A DNA stretch of 64,000 nt from Tenebrio molitor (GCF_963966145.1 NC_091048.1:3596001-3660000), one strand, 5' to 3'; numbered from the stretch's first letter, positions 32,201-43,296 are shown. The notes: a model not told the origin generated them from the sequence alone. Numbers and translations: made by a program.

Positions 32201-32954
32201 TTGTTAAAGCTCCACTATATATAATACTGTGTAATTTTTTAAAACTTGTGGTGTTATTTACAAATTTAGGTAAAATGAATTGATTTAAAATTTCAATCAT
32301 TGCAAAGAATTTTTTGGAGCTTTGTTGTTTAGGTAATAGTGGTCTATTAAATGGTTCTATATGTTCAAATTCGTTCAGAGTTCTATTAAATTCATCTTCA
32401 ATTTGTTCTTTAAAATTTTGATGGTAGTAAAAATTTTGATTAATAACATGTATATCATTATAACTCAAGTCTAAATTATGTATGTCTGTTTGTATGGTGT
32501 TTGGTGAATCGATAATTGGACAGAAAGAGTCATTATGATTAGATACACTTTGTAAACTTTGCGGTTCAACAGAATTTTGGAGTAAATTATTAGAGACTTC
32601 ATTATTGTCAGAATAATTAATTGACAATTCTAACTTTACATCATTTTTAATCTTTTCTAAAATTGCCGAAGGGATATAGTTTTTCTTCATAATGGCTCTC
32701 CTCTGGTCAGCTAAATTTTGAATAGTAACAGGAAACTGGGGGTACTTACTTTGGAACGCTTTAAATAAATCAAGCCTGTAAGTACTCACAACATCCTGTA
32801 GTTTCGTGATCCGAAAATATTCCCGTATAATGAAAATATTCATTTCCATATTCCATTGTTTGCGTTTTCTAACTTCTGTAGCACCATTGGATTGCAGTGA
32901 AGCACTTGCAACAACATTTGGCGCGTTTTTATTAGAGAGCGAATTTATTGACAT
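29274..32954 (-). mobile_element. R4/Dong-like non-LTR retrotransposon with intact 1196-residue ORF
   Basis: One uninterrupted ORF (29364-32954, minus) coding for a single polyprotein. The N-terminus has a helical, possibly DNA-binding segment (KQWNMEMNIFIIREYF, NLADQRRAIMKKNYIP). The reverse transcriptase follows with motifs AFIDYKKAYDSVPH, IYQGDSLSPLWFCLAINP and the catalytic YMDD near residue 688. A CX2CX8HX4C knuckle (CRICGTEGETIEHIISSC, about 988-1005) and a restriction-like endonuclease core RPDIIIL with a second Asp in LLDIAVP (about 1075-1095) complete it. This layout (one ORF, C-terminal endonuclease) is that of the R2/R4/Dong groups. The 3' UTR ends at about 29274. The 5' boundary is not defined. 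With no stops or frameshifts it is recent and may be active. Confidence 0.9.
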
Positions 32955-33092
32955 TTAGACAGTTGTCACGGCACTCTATTATATTATATGAGGTATTGTG
33001 TAACGAAATTGATTTTTTCTACAACTGTCAAAAAAACGTGACATTTATGCATCGTTATCAAGTCGCAAAGTATGTCATTTTTGATAGTGAAA

Positions 33093-33170
33093 AAATATTT
33101 GTCAAAAAGTTTCCTTGGATGCTAAAATAGTTATATTTTAGCACCCAAGGAAACTTTTTGACGAATATTT
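33093..33170. repeat. Near-perfect hairpin, 36-bp arms and 6-nt loop
   Basis: Left arm 33093-33128 and right arm 33135-33170 pair with two mismatches (core GTTTCCTTGGATGCTAAAAT). A third partial copy of the arm (TTAGCATCCAAGGAAAATTT) follows directly. Confidence 0.9.
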
Positions 33171-33242
33171 TAGCATCCAAGGAAAATTTTACAAAAATTC
33201 AAAAATTCAAAAATTTTAAAATGCTGTTGTAGAAAAAATAGT

Positions 33243-33375
33243 GTTTGTATTTCGTGCGCAAGATGATTGTTTTGTTGGCGCATTCGAATGAGTTTGAAGT
33301 CTCGACCTGACGGTCTCGACCAAAAACTCATTCTCATGCCCCAACAAAAAACAATCACTTTGCGCACTTAATACA
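33243..33375. mobile_element. Hairpin MITE with about 65-bp arms
   Basis: Left arm starts TTTGTATTTCGTGCGCAAGA and the right arm ends CTTTGCGCACTTAATACAAA, with almost no spacer (about 33308-33311). Arms include GATTGTTTT and AATGAGTTT. No ORF of interest. Confidence 0.8.
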
Positions 33376-34013
33376 AAAATAACTATTTTTTTATTGATAA
33401 CCAATTTTGCTCATTTAAAACACGCCTGAGCGTGTTTAAATCGAACGAAAACGCTCTTTTCCATGGCAACATTGCACGTTTTCCATGGAACGATCACTAA
33501 ACCCGAGAGGACCGGAGAAATGTGAAGTCTAAATGTCTAAATCTTTTTTTCTACTGGTGTTACATACTGCATTGCACTTTTTCTGTCTACCTACTCCTTC
33601 CTATCTACTTCCATTAGATAATCCACGTTTTTGCTTCTAATCCTTTATTCGTGTAGTGGTAGATCTCCAGATCCATGTTTGTTGTAAAAACTTTTGCTCA
33701 TAACCTCAATAAAGAGAAAGTGTCATTATTAATCTTATTCGCCAAGCTACTTGGATTGCTAACTTAATTTCGAAGTAAACAAAATATCAAGTTCTAGGGG
33801 TTTCTTGTATTTTGGGTTGCATATACCGAAATTTTCATCGGAAGTCTCTCGTGAATAATCCTGTATACTGGTTTGACGTTTTCTTTTAAACCTAAATAGT
33901 CAATCTTGACCAGCAGTGATTAATGTTCTGTGGAAAATAATATTTTTTCAGATAACTGAAATGCTAATCAATAAAGATTTTGTGTTGTTGAGCAACTACA
34001 TTTTCGTTCTAGA
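33376..34013. other. Intergenic; small hairpin only
   Basis: AACACGCCTGAGCGTGTT near 33418-33438 can fold. No gene is seen. Confidence 0.4.
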
Positions 34014-34238
34014 TCAAGAAATTATGTTGTTCATTCTCCTGTTCACTAGTAAAGACGGTTCTTCTACTTTTAAAAATCTCTTTTTTTTATTCCTACCACA
34101 TTTTTGCACGTGCTTGAGGTTCATTATAGGCATATTTAAAGTTCGTGCAGCTGTTTTAATTGACATTCCTGTTCTCACTTCACACCGAGCTCTTTGCATG
34201 TGCTCTGTATGCCAGTTCTGTCGTATTTTACATGGCAT
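34014..34238 (-). pseudogene. Tigger/pogo-like helix-turn-helix fragment
   Basis: The 74-residue frame contains RCEVRTGMSIKTAARTLNMP and, further on, GRNKKKRFLKVEEPSLL. This resembles the psq-type HTH of pogo/Tigger transposases (the VxxGMSxxxAARxxNxPxxTL block followed by GRxxxFxxEEE). Only this domain is present, and flanking sequence does not continue it. Moderate confidence. Confidence 0.5.
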
Positions 34239-34985
34239 CCTACAAGCAACACAATTAACACTTCACTAAGTATATTATACATTGTATTATACTTACTGTA
34301 AAAGTGAAAACAACTATCACGGAATACATTAGTGCTCTCCTTGGAAAATAAAATTTTCCAACAAAATTCTTATGACCTATTGATAGAGCATTTCATGGTT
34401 CTAATTAACTACTTTAAAATGTAAAACAACTAGCTTCGTAAAAATCTGCCATGTAGGTTTAATAAGTAATACATTTAAAAAAGTAGTTAGCTTAGATTAA
34501 AACTGTTTTTAAAAAACCACTGAACGTGGGTTTGCGAACTTGATGAATTAAAAATGTTTTTCCTAGTTTAGGAGAACGTTAGAGTATGGTGTTGTTTTTG
34601 CATATGACAAAGGACACAGAAAACTTTGCAAAAATAAGAATGCATCATTTAACTCGCAAGGATTATTTTACCCCAAGTCTCTCCTACATTCTCAACATTT
34701 ACCAAGTGATGTAAGTGTGGTTGCATAGGGTTTGCCTCAGATACATAAAGCTCCCATAAAAATAACATATTATAAACGTAAATGTTGGTCATTTTGATTA
34801 CAATTCCGTATTTGAGAACAGACATAGATGTACACGCTTAGAACGGGAACGTGCAAAACGTAAATTCGTTAAATTAATTGAAAAACAATTTTTTAAAAAT
34901 ATTTTTATAAACATAAAAGTAAGCAATTAGAGAAAATGTTTGAAATGTTGTCCAACTTGCTGCAAACAAGATTGAACTCTTCTAT
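34239..34985. other. Intergenic, nothing recognised
   Basis: AT-rich; no repeat pair, RNA gene or coding block could be supported. Confidence 0.4.
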
Positions 34986-35540
34986 TTAAACTAAATTATT
35001 AAAAACAGTGGTCGGTATTTCAGGTGCCACATTTGTTATGGTATCTTCAATTGCCTGTTGCAGTTCTTGCAAATTGTTAATCGGACTTCTAAACACTACG
35101 TTTTGTAAATGGGAGAACAAAAAGAAATCAAGAGGAGTCAAGTCGGGTGATCGGCTGGGAAAGAACTCTTCTAAATAATTTATTGTTAGTGCCGTACGAG
35201 CAGTAGCTGAATCTTGTTGGAAATAGCCATTTCTTAGTTCCATAATACCCAGTTAATTCGTAAGTGGCTCAAGAAGGAGGTTTTGGTATCTTTCAGCATA
35301 TTTTTATTAAAGAAGATTGGGTCAATAATTCACCTTCGGGACATTTAAACACGAGCATCAATTTTTATTGCATACAATGACACCTCAATAACATTGTGGA
35401 GATTATAATATGTTAGCCGAATTTTATAATTCTGAGCGCTAATGAAACCAGAAAGGTGAAACCAAGCCTCATCAGAAAAAAGTAATGTCTTGCATGTCAT
35501 TGTTAAGTAAATTGTTGTCGTACCAATGGCAAAATTGGAT
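34986..35540 (-). pseudogene. Mariner-related (DUF4817/DDE_3-type) transposase, broken
   Basis: Read on the minus strand in successive frames: LLFSDEAWFHLSGFISAQNY (first catalytic Asp), a degraded middle, then GYFQQDSATARTALTINYLE (second Asp) and PSRSPDLTPLDFFLFSHLQN, VVFRSPINNLQELQQAI. This is the order of the DD34D mariner-like transposases common in insects. Stops and frameshifts lie between the blocks. The N-terminal HTH half is not seen. Confidence 0.8.
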
Positions 35541-35909
35541 TCGTATTAACTAAATAGGTACATACGTAAGTATAAATAGCAAATCAAGGTAAGTACACCA
35601 CACGGCTTTTTTTTAGTATTCGTATATCATTAAGAAATATGCTAATGAAGACTAAGGAGGCTAATGAAGTCGCGTGAATTTTTTCCAATTTTACTTTTTT
35701 TAATTTTCAACTCAGTTTTATGTTGCTAACGTTAATATTATTCAATGTCCCCAATGTTCTTAGATTTCTTGTTCAGCAGTTTCACGTTATTATCTTTCAG
35801 GATGTCAGCATTCAATTTATCTAAATATAAAATACAAAGAACATATAGAAGAAATATAAGAATAATTAACAAGATAACTATCAATCAACAAAGGCAACAG
35901 ATACTGTGT
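35541..35909. other. Intergenic, nothing recognised
   Basis: AT-rich sequence between the transposase relic and the second copy of the 24960 element; no support for any gene. Confidence 0.4.
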
Positions 35910-36028
35910 AAACTAGTGTTATTGATAAGGTATATTTGAGAATTAAAAAAGAAATATTAATAAATTAGGCCTTAACAGTTTTGTTAGTTTTCTGATATTA
36001 ACTGTTAATTTACCTGTAAAGTTTTTTA

Positions 36029-36702
36029 TATTATGGGATCGAAAATAAAAAAAAATCGAAAGGTTAATACGCTTCAGTTGGCAACAGGTAAAAATTTAAT
36101 TCATGTCATCAGATGTCATTACAATAGTAACTGTGATTAATTATTGGCTATTAAAATTTGCTATTACAATATGTTCAGTTTAGAGCAAAACATTTTTATT
36201 GTGCAATGTTACTTCACAAATGGAGAAAGACTTGAGAACGGCGAATGGTCTAATTCGACACCTCGAGTTTTTTAGGATTCAACAAAAGCTTCCGAGCTTT
36301 CAAGGCACTTACCAACAACTTGCCTTGATTATGTCGTTTTTCCATACCTGAAAAACAACGTGTTCAAAAACAGGCCTGGCACAATTCCCGAAGTAATGCA
36401 AGTAATTACTGATATCTGCAATTTAATTATTGATGTCCCGACTTTGCAAAGGTCATTTGAAAACACGAAGCGAACATTATGTTTTAAATCTCATTGTTTC
36501 ATTGCACTAAGGGAGGAAATTCTTTTACAACCGACAGGTCACACATAATTCACACCTTTACGAAAATCAAGATTTCAACGTTCTCAAAATCACTAACCTA
36601 ACTTTTAAAACTGACATCTGATAATTGAAATCTTAACGAATTGTCAACTGAAATTTTTGGTCACAGCCAACTCAAATTTTTTTTTCGGTCTCACGGTATC
36701 TA
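36029..36702 (+). mobile_element. Non-autonomous mariner-like derivative with fused transposase ends
   Basis: Inserted at a TA in the host copy (TA at about 36029 and 36701). The right end shows GATACCGTGAGACCGAAAAA on the complement, with a weaker match on the left. Inside, a frame begins SLEQNIFIVQCYFTNGERL, as in the N-terminal HTH of DUF4817-type transposases. It then jumps to DYVVFPYLKNNVFKNRPGTI, PEVMQVITDI and LQRSFENTKRTLCF, which is the C-terminal end of the same protein family. The catalytic centre is deleted. It cannot move on its own. Confidence 0.7.
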
Positions 36703-36835
36703 CTAAATGAACTGAATCTGTACCTGCTAGCACATTAAACCCTGGTGTCACAATTACAAGTTTTGACTTGGTTGGCTAAATAATTCGCTTTTTTATTTAA
36801 ACGCAAACCAGGCGCGTGATTTATGAAAAATGGTA

Positions 36836-38256
36836 CATACATTCACGTAGCCCGTTCATTAGAAACTTTCTGATTTCCCCAAATCATATTAATATGAAAA
36901 TTGGTAGTTGACTATAATCGATTACTTCAAGTTCAAATGAAATATTTTCAAAATGGTGGCACTTCCGGAAATACCGGAAATCGACGCCATCTTTATTTTT
37001 TAAATGGAAAGGCCTCATTTTGACTTCACATTTCGATTCTACGTTAAATTTTGAGTTTAGAACGTCTTTTTGTCAACACTTATCTGTCATCGTTTTTGAC
37101 TTATGTCATCTTTTTTGCAAAAAAGCGAGGTTGCAGGGCTTCATTAACAAATTTATAACTCTTGAACCATTTGAAATAAATAATAGATTTTTTTTAGTTG
37201 AATTCCCAAAGACCTGGCCGATCTTTTCCGCCATTAGGCTGAAATTTTTCAAAATTGCTAATCAAAAAATGTTAAAAACTTCATTTTTTTAAATGGCAAC
37301 CACCATTTGTGACACTAGATATAAATGTAAAATTTAATTCTAAGCCTACTTTTATTAACATTGTGTATGCCTATTCCAAGCCGTTTTGGCGTAATTTCGA
37401 TTTTTTGAGTAAAATATTGTTTTTTTTTATCAAACAATTGTTTTATTTGAATTTTTATTCAAAAATCGCATGCAATAAACAGTAAATAACAACGAAATAA
37501 TAAAAAATAAACAAATTAACAAAAAAATATTTTCAATGAATTCATTTAGGTACATTAAAATATTTTTTTGTTAATTTGCTTATTTTTTATTGTTTTGTTG
37601 TTGTCTAATATTTATTGCAATGCTATTTTTAAATAAAACAATTGATTATAAAAAATAATATTTTATTCAAAAAATTGAAATTACGCCTAAACGGCTGCAA
37701 ATAGGCATACATAATGTTAATAAAAGTGGCCTTAAAATTTAATTTTACATTTATATCTAGTATCAGAAATGGTAGTTGCCATTTAAAAAAATGAAGTTTT
37801 CGACATTTTTTGATTATCAATTTTAAAAAATTGCAGTAGGCGTATGAAACATTAAAAAAATGTCGTTGATAGCGCAAAAAAGCGGCCAAATCTTTGGCAA
37901 GTCAGTAAAGTAAAAATAAATTATTTATTTCTGATGGTTCAGGAATTATACATTTTTTAATGAAACCCTGCAACCTCACTTTTTTGCAAAAACGATGACA
38001 GATAAGTATTGACAAAAAGACGTACTAAACTCAAAAGTTAACGTAGAATCGAAATGTGAAGTCAAAATAGGGCCTTTCTATTTAAAAAAAGAAAGATGGC
38101 ATCGATTTCCGGTATTTCCAGAAGTGCCGCCATTTTGAAAATATTTCATTTGAACTTGGAGTAGTCGGTTATAGTCAACTACCAATTTTCATATTAATAT
38201 GATTTTGGGAAATCAAAAAGTTTCTAATGAACGGGCTACGTGAATCAGCCTGTATG
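36836..38256. mobile_element. 1.42-kb palindromic (foldback) element, TA duplication
   Basis: The two halves are inverted copies of each other around about 37543: the left arm starts CATACATTCACGTAGCCCGT and the right arm ends ACGGGCTACGTGAATCAGCC then TGTATG. The left end lacks 5 bases (GGCTG) present in the right. TA flanks both ends (36834-36835, 38257-38258), and the sister copy of the host shows the empty site. Pairing extends almost to the centre, with small divergence. No convincing ORF. Confidence 0.92.
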
Positions 38257-38403
38257 TAATTTGCCAACAAAAGGATCATTCACTAGTAACCGGCCGTTTT
38301 GAAGCCTCTTACTTACAGCTTTGCCATAAAAATGACAATTCATATTGTCACCTAAATTTACGACAGTACAAGTGGCAGGTCATAAATAAAAATTATTTTC
38401 CAC

Positions 38404-38936
38404 CCTGTGGGTGGACCATCGTATAGCATATTTGCGATAAAGCCCTTTTTTAATTGTCAAAAAAAAAAATTGAAATTTAAGAGGCACAATCTTCAATTTC
38501 CGAATAATTTTTTATACAATAAAATAAATGTGAAATTTAACTTTGATAGCGTTTTATTATCAAAGTAATAAAGCAATCGGGACTTTTTTCTTACGATCTC
38601 ACCCACAGGACAATTTGTAGATATTTAAATCAGGATAATAACTGAATAAATCGACATTTAACATCTACGAACAAAGTGCTAGCATAGGTACTGTATTTAT
38701 GGTAGCATTTTAAAATGGCGGTGGTAAAGTTTGATTTACAAGGGTCTCCAATATCATACAAATCCGGGACCGTACCGCCAGTTATGATTTACAGCTGGTT
38801 GTTTGCGGTAAGCTACCATTATCAATCAGGAATTATGAGTATTATGACCCATCGAGGGTCGTCGTCATATTCAAATTTCTAGGATGATTAGAAATATGGT
38901 TTATTGAGAATATGCTATACGATGGTCCATCCTGTA
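38404..38936. mobile_element. DNA element with GGTGGACCATCGTATAGCAT ends
   Basis: Left end GGTGGACCATCGTATAGCAT near 38410 and complement ATGCTATACGATGGTCCATC ending near 38931. TA follows on the right. About 530 bp, no ORF. The ends resemble those of the 24960 element (GGGTGG(G/A)(G/C)CATCGTAT), suggesting a shared superfamily. It starts where the second copy of that family stops. Confidence 0.75.
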
Positions 38937-39040
38937 GATACAAATGGTTCCGTTTATTCTAAGCTGCATTCTTGTTAAGATATAGATAGGTATTTATCTA
39001 AATTCTAAATTTCTTGAAAAAGAATTCTGACAAAAAAGCT

Positions 39041-39409
39041 ATCGCGCGTTCAAATGAAATCCTGGGCTGAGTAGGCGTTGGAAAAATTAAACCGTTTAGA
39101 ACAGTGGAAAGTTTGAATTTCCCGCCGTTTGACACAAATGATATTTGTTTATGTTTAATCGGGACACAATTGAACATGTTTGTTTTCAGCAAAAGGTGCC
39201 CTTAGATACTTGCTTCGAGAATAGGAATCGTTAAGTTATTCTATTTTTAATATAAAACATTGCAAAGAAAGAAAAAACGGAAGATTTTTTTGGCTCTAAA
39301 TTTTAGGTTAGCTGTCAACATGCTCCAATTAATTTACGCTTTAAAAAAGCACAACAATTGACGGTTTCCAACTCCTTCCCAGCCCAGGATTTCATTTGAA
39401 CGCGCGATA
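39041..39409. mobile_element. MITE with TCGCGCGTTCAAATGAAATC ends, copy 2
   Basis: Inverted ends at 39042 and 39407. It is the reverse orientation of the copy at 17050 and close to it in sequence (TCCCAGCCCAGGATTTCATT; GGCGGGAAATTCAAACTTT on the complement). No ORF. Confidence 0.87.
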
Positions 39410-39430
39410 TAAGTAGGTGTAAATATATTT

Positions 39431-39497
39431 GGCCTTCCCGCTTTCCTGATTTGAACCCCACTGAAAATATGTGGGATCATACTCATGGTTTAATTAT
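39431..39497 (+). pseudogene. Tc1-like transposase fragment
   Basis: The frame WPSRFPDLNPTENMWDHTHG is the region around the third catalytic residue of Tc1-type transposases (the usual form is SPDLNPIEN(L/M)W). Only this short piece is left. The adjacent MITE may have inserted next to it. Confidence 0.75.
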
Positions 39498-40814
39498 CTT
39501 TTTACTATTTTACCCTGTTTATTGATAAAGTATTGTTGTTAGTTGCTAGCATTTGTTTATAATAAGAATATGTTAATTGTTTCAATTTATCCTTGAATTT
39601 ATGTACCAGACGATGAAAAAACGTCAAATTAAAAGTATTTATTTAGTTATAAATAAATGTCAAACAAACTTTACTAATTTAAAGTGGATCTACCAATACA
39701 AAACAATATTTTTGTCTTTTAAAAATTCTCTTTTTTCTGCCTTCCTCTGTACTACATATGTATTATCATTAACTGTCAAAAAAGTAGTGGTGACAATTTT
39801 AACACACTTTAAACGTTTGACAACAATATAAAACTTTTTAAAAAATAAACCGCCATTAATTGCAATCTTTTTTCATCATACCTACAATTACAACGAACGG
39901 AGTAATTGCAGCAGAAACGCAATTTGTTATCGACATGGCGTGTCAATTACATTTTATTTTTCGATTTAACACAGTTCTTGCAGGGACTTAGCAAAAATTC
40001 TCATGCAAATGATTCGCAGACAAACTGGGATATTGAACGGGGCACATCTCTTTCACCATTGGTCGGCGAGAACGCGGTGGGTTCGTTCTTATTCGTGGCC
40101 TTCTCCGGTTAACCACACCCACTTGTTGCTTCCAAAGCGACAGGTGCAAAGTTTACATTGTCGGCTGGTGCTCCAGAGCGCGCTGGCGCTGTAGTACCTG
40201 CACAACTTGGCAAAAGCACAACCATCGGACATGTCCACATTCATTCATAATTCCACTGTTTTCATTCATTTCAACACCATGGACGCACAAACGGTATCGC
40301 ACGTTGACACTTCTTCATCTTGGTCACGTGGTACGGCCAAAACGAAATGTTGCTTTTTTACCACCATTATCGTTTGCAAAAAATTTAATTTTGATTCTCT
40401 TCTTACCTTCTCACAAACTATTCTTGGCAAAAAAATTAGTACCTATTGGTAGGTACTCATACGTTTGTAAATGGTAGAAAAAAATTAAATTAATTTCAGT
40501 CAATTTAATTTACGTTTCAAGGAATCTGGAACAGATTTAGACTAAATTCATCAGAGAGTACTAATACTTCTGTTAATGGGTATATTAGCCAACTAGTACT
40601 ACCATAACAATACTGTTATAGATATGTTAATAAGTGTTACAAATTGTAAATGGTGTTGTAATGAATCAGCAGTTTTAATGTGTTGGTCTGTCTATTTTAT
40701 GGTACTTACAGAACTGTAGTACTCTTTACAATATAATTAAAGGAAAGAATTTTTGACATTTTATTTCTTGTTTGGTTTGGAATTTTTAGAACCTAAATAG
40801 GCAACAAATGCAGT
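39498..40814. other. Intergenic; one GC-rich patch
   Basis: No gene is supported. The patch at 40003-40240 is GC-richer than its surroundings and has overlapping open frames (for example RRQTGILNGAHLFHHWSART). It is probably a transposon remnant that I cannot name. Confidence 0.3.
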
Positions 40815-41010
40815 ACCTGCTATAAACAGGTTGAATGCAAGATTGCATAAAAGGCGTCCAGAATTGGTTAATAGTAGACAGGTGTTGTCCCATCACGATA
40901 GTGTTAGAGTGCACTCTTCAGGAACGCTGAAGAATTAAGTGAGAGGTCGTACCTCGCTCACCTTAATCCCTTGATTTGAGCAGAGTGATTGACAAAATGA
41001 GATTTTATAA
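40793..41010 (+). pseudogene. Mariner transposase fragment
   Basis: The frame INRLNARLHKRRPELVNSRQ continues VLSHHDSVRVHSSGTLKN, then a stop. This matches the mariner block containing the second catalytic Asp (usually HHDNARPH). After the stop, degraded sequence continues. Both ends of the element are lost or unrecognised. Confidence 0.75.
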
Positions 41011-41569
41011 CAGCCTGTTTACCGAATAAGAGGATTTTATGGGAATTGGTTAAATAAAGAACGATCAAAAATGTTGCGGTCAAGTCGCCTGGCGCTTTGT
41101 TTCCGTTAACTATGGCGTAACTTCATCAGCTGTCAAATCACAGATGTCATTTCTTCAGCGAGCAAGCAGTGGTGGAAAATATTTCTTTTGAAAAAACAGC
41201 TTTTTCAGAACTAACCTAAGGAAACTTTCTGGGTTTGCTTAGTGCCAGTTTAAATTAATTAATTAAACAAATGTTCTCAATATGTTATATTTCAGTTTTC
41301 TAGATCATTTAGCTTCGGCACAGAAGAAAGTGAATTGTTGAAACAGAGTCCTTACCACTCACTTAAAGAAAAATAAATAATAAGGTGCCAAAATTAAAAA
41401 ACCAACACTGCAAAATAACAACCGCTAACGCTGTTTAGTGGAAAATGAAAAAGTAGGGTTATATTATAATTATGTCAGTGGTTGTCATCATTTTATTGTA
41501 AATTAGCTACAGTGGGATCAATAAAGCAACTGCTTGCAGTAATCTATAGACTTTTTGCGGCGTCCTTGA
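41011..41569. other. Intergenic, nothing recognised
   Basis: No coding block, repeat pair or RNA gene could be supported. Confidence 0.4.
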
Positions 41570-41775
41570 AAAATAAAGGGTGACTATTAAAATGTTCATT
41601 TGTTGTTACTTTAGACACACGCAAGAACGAACGACAAATGTCAGCCAGTACAATTGAAACATAATCTATAATGTTAATTATGATGTCAAACTTGTCAGTG
41701 TCTAAGGTGCAACGGAAAACAAAGAATGATCCATAGCCAACCCTAAGTGAAAATTTTAATAGTCACCCGTTATTT
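41570..41775. mobile_element. MITE with GGGTGACTATTAAAAT ends
   Basis: GGGTGACTATTAAAATGTTC at 41578 and the complement ATTTTAATAGTCACCC ending at 41768, flanked by ATAAA / TTATT. About 190 bp, no ORF. Confidence 0.8.
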
Positions 41776-42650
41776 GACAAGTTGTCAGTTCAATGAACTT
41801 CCTCAAAGCAAACTTGCACAGAATGACCCATTTTCCAATTTTAAAATTTTCAATTTTCCATAATTTATTTCCTACTTTCACTCTATTTCGAAAATATCAT
41901 TCCAAAAAGAATGATTCGTGTTTAGTCGTTTTTTAGAAAATGATAAGTAAATTATATAGTGTCAAACTGACAACTTCTCAAAGTTAAGGCCATTTAGAAA
42001 AAAATTCATAGGCTGTAACCAGGTTCTTTGTGAATCTCTCTGTATAGCTGTTTTCACAATTTTTATTTTAATTTTTAAAATGCATTCACCTTATTTTGAC
42101 ATAATGGGAGGCCGTGGAAATTTTGTACTTAATTTGGCCTGTTGAATTAGGTTATGTTTTTCTAAGTTTGAGGTTATAAATTGCGTCAATGCTCGTGCAT
42201 TGTTGTCAATTTTACTAGATTGCAATAGAAGAGATCGAGGGACATTCAGCATGTTAGGCATTTTAGTGACGAAAATCAAGCAGTGTATCCAACGTTAAAA
42301 AATAAATTATGGCCTTTCATTATGCCAAAACAACGTGAACGGTGTTTTGATGCAACAAAATAAACAAAAACCACCAACTGTAATGATTTTTATTATTTGA
42401 TAAGCTAATTCAACAGATTTTATTATAAGAGAATATGGCTGCCCAAGTTATTTTGAACCTTATTTCTACAAAAAAAATCAAAAATTCTTTTAACCGCAAT
42501 CCTGGGAGATTTAATAATGTGTCTGATTTTGATCCTAAACAAAAAATTGACATAATTAGGAAACTATTAGTGTCAGACAACGTGTACTGTTATGTCATTG
42601 CATCTCTGACAGATTAATCGAAACCTGTGAGTCGCAGCACCCATAGAATA
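41776..42650. other. Intergenic; two unassigned short frames
   Basis: The plus frame 42435-42617 (MAAQVILNLISTKKIKNSFN, ending VIASLTD) and the minus frame 42091-42279 (MPNMLNVPRSLLLQSSKIDN) are in head-to-head arrangement. Neither is recognised, and both are AT-rich without codon bias. Confidence 0.25.
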
Positions 42651-43296
42651 ATTAAAAAATCGTCGACTGCTGTGTTTTCCAGTTGAAAATGAACAATCCT
42701 GAGGAAAAACTGTTTTCTTCTTCTTCGGCGATATCATTTTCGGACGTTTAAAAATCGCCTAAAAAAATCCTCCACCGAAGCTTTGTTCAACTCTTCACTC
42801 GCAGCGACTTTTTTAAGAGTGCAGCTTTCGGGCGATGGAACCAAAGCTGACACCCGTCGGTTGCGGTCGCTGCTGTTCAACAGCACCTGTTAGTTCGCCA
42901 AGAAAACGGTCTACCTGCGACCACGTGTTGATGAGGGTGGGGACTTAAGGTAGAGGTAAGACTGTTGAGGGTCAATGCTAGTTCAGTGCCACTCCTGCAA
43001 GGCTGCGGTCACTAGATCACAGATCACCGCGAATCACTGAAAACTGGTCGCGCGCGCTATCACCCGCTCACCCTGACATGCACCCCGTCCGTCCATCTCG
43101 CACCCCGGTACCACCCTCACGCCTACTATGACAGATTAAGTGCACCCCGACACGCACACGAGGACGCCGTCACATCCTTAAGGACTGTTCATTTGACACT
43201 CGTTATCCTGCACTGGTTATCTGTTCGTTGTGTTTGACGGAATGTGTTTTTGTTATTGACTGAGTAGAGATTGAATGACTGATTGACTTCACCACG
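42651..43296 (+). promoter_or_regulatory. GC-rich 5' flank and untranslated leader of the PR-domain-like gene
   Basis: Distinctly GC-richer than the sequence on either side, with runs such as TGGTCGCGCGCGCTATCACC near 43045 and cytosine-rich tracts at 43080-43130. It leads directly to a start codon in good context. Probably contains the promoter and 5' UTR. No core promoter element is assigned. Confidence 0.45.

Larger units (their letters stand above)
35910..38403. mobile_element. Second copy of the 24960-type element interior, broken by two later insertions
   Basis: Host segments 35920-36028, 36701-36835 and 38257-38400 align in order with about 25040-25420 of the intact copy (GATAAGGTATATTTGAGAA; AACCCTGGTGNCACAATTAC; ATTGTCACCTAAATTTACGA). 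The two gaps are filled by separate elements listed below. The outer inverted ends of the family are not present here. The copy stops at about 38400, where another element begins. Confidence 0.85.
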
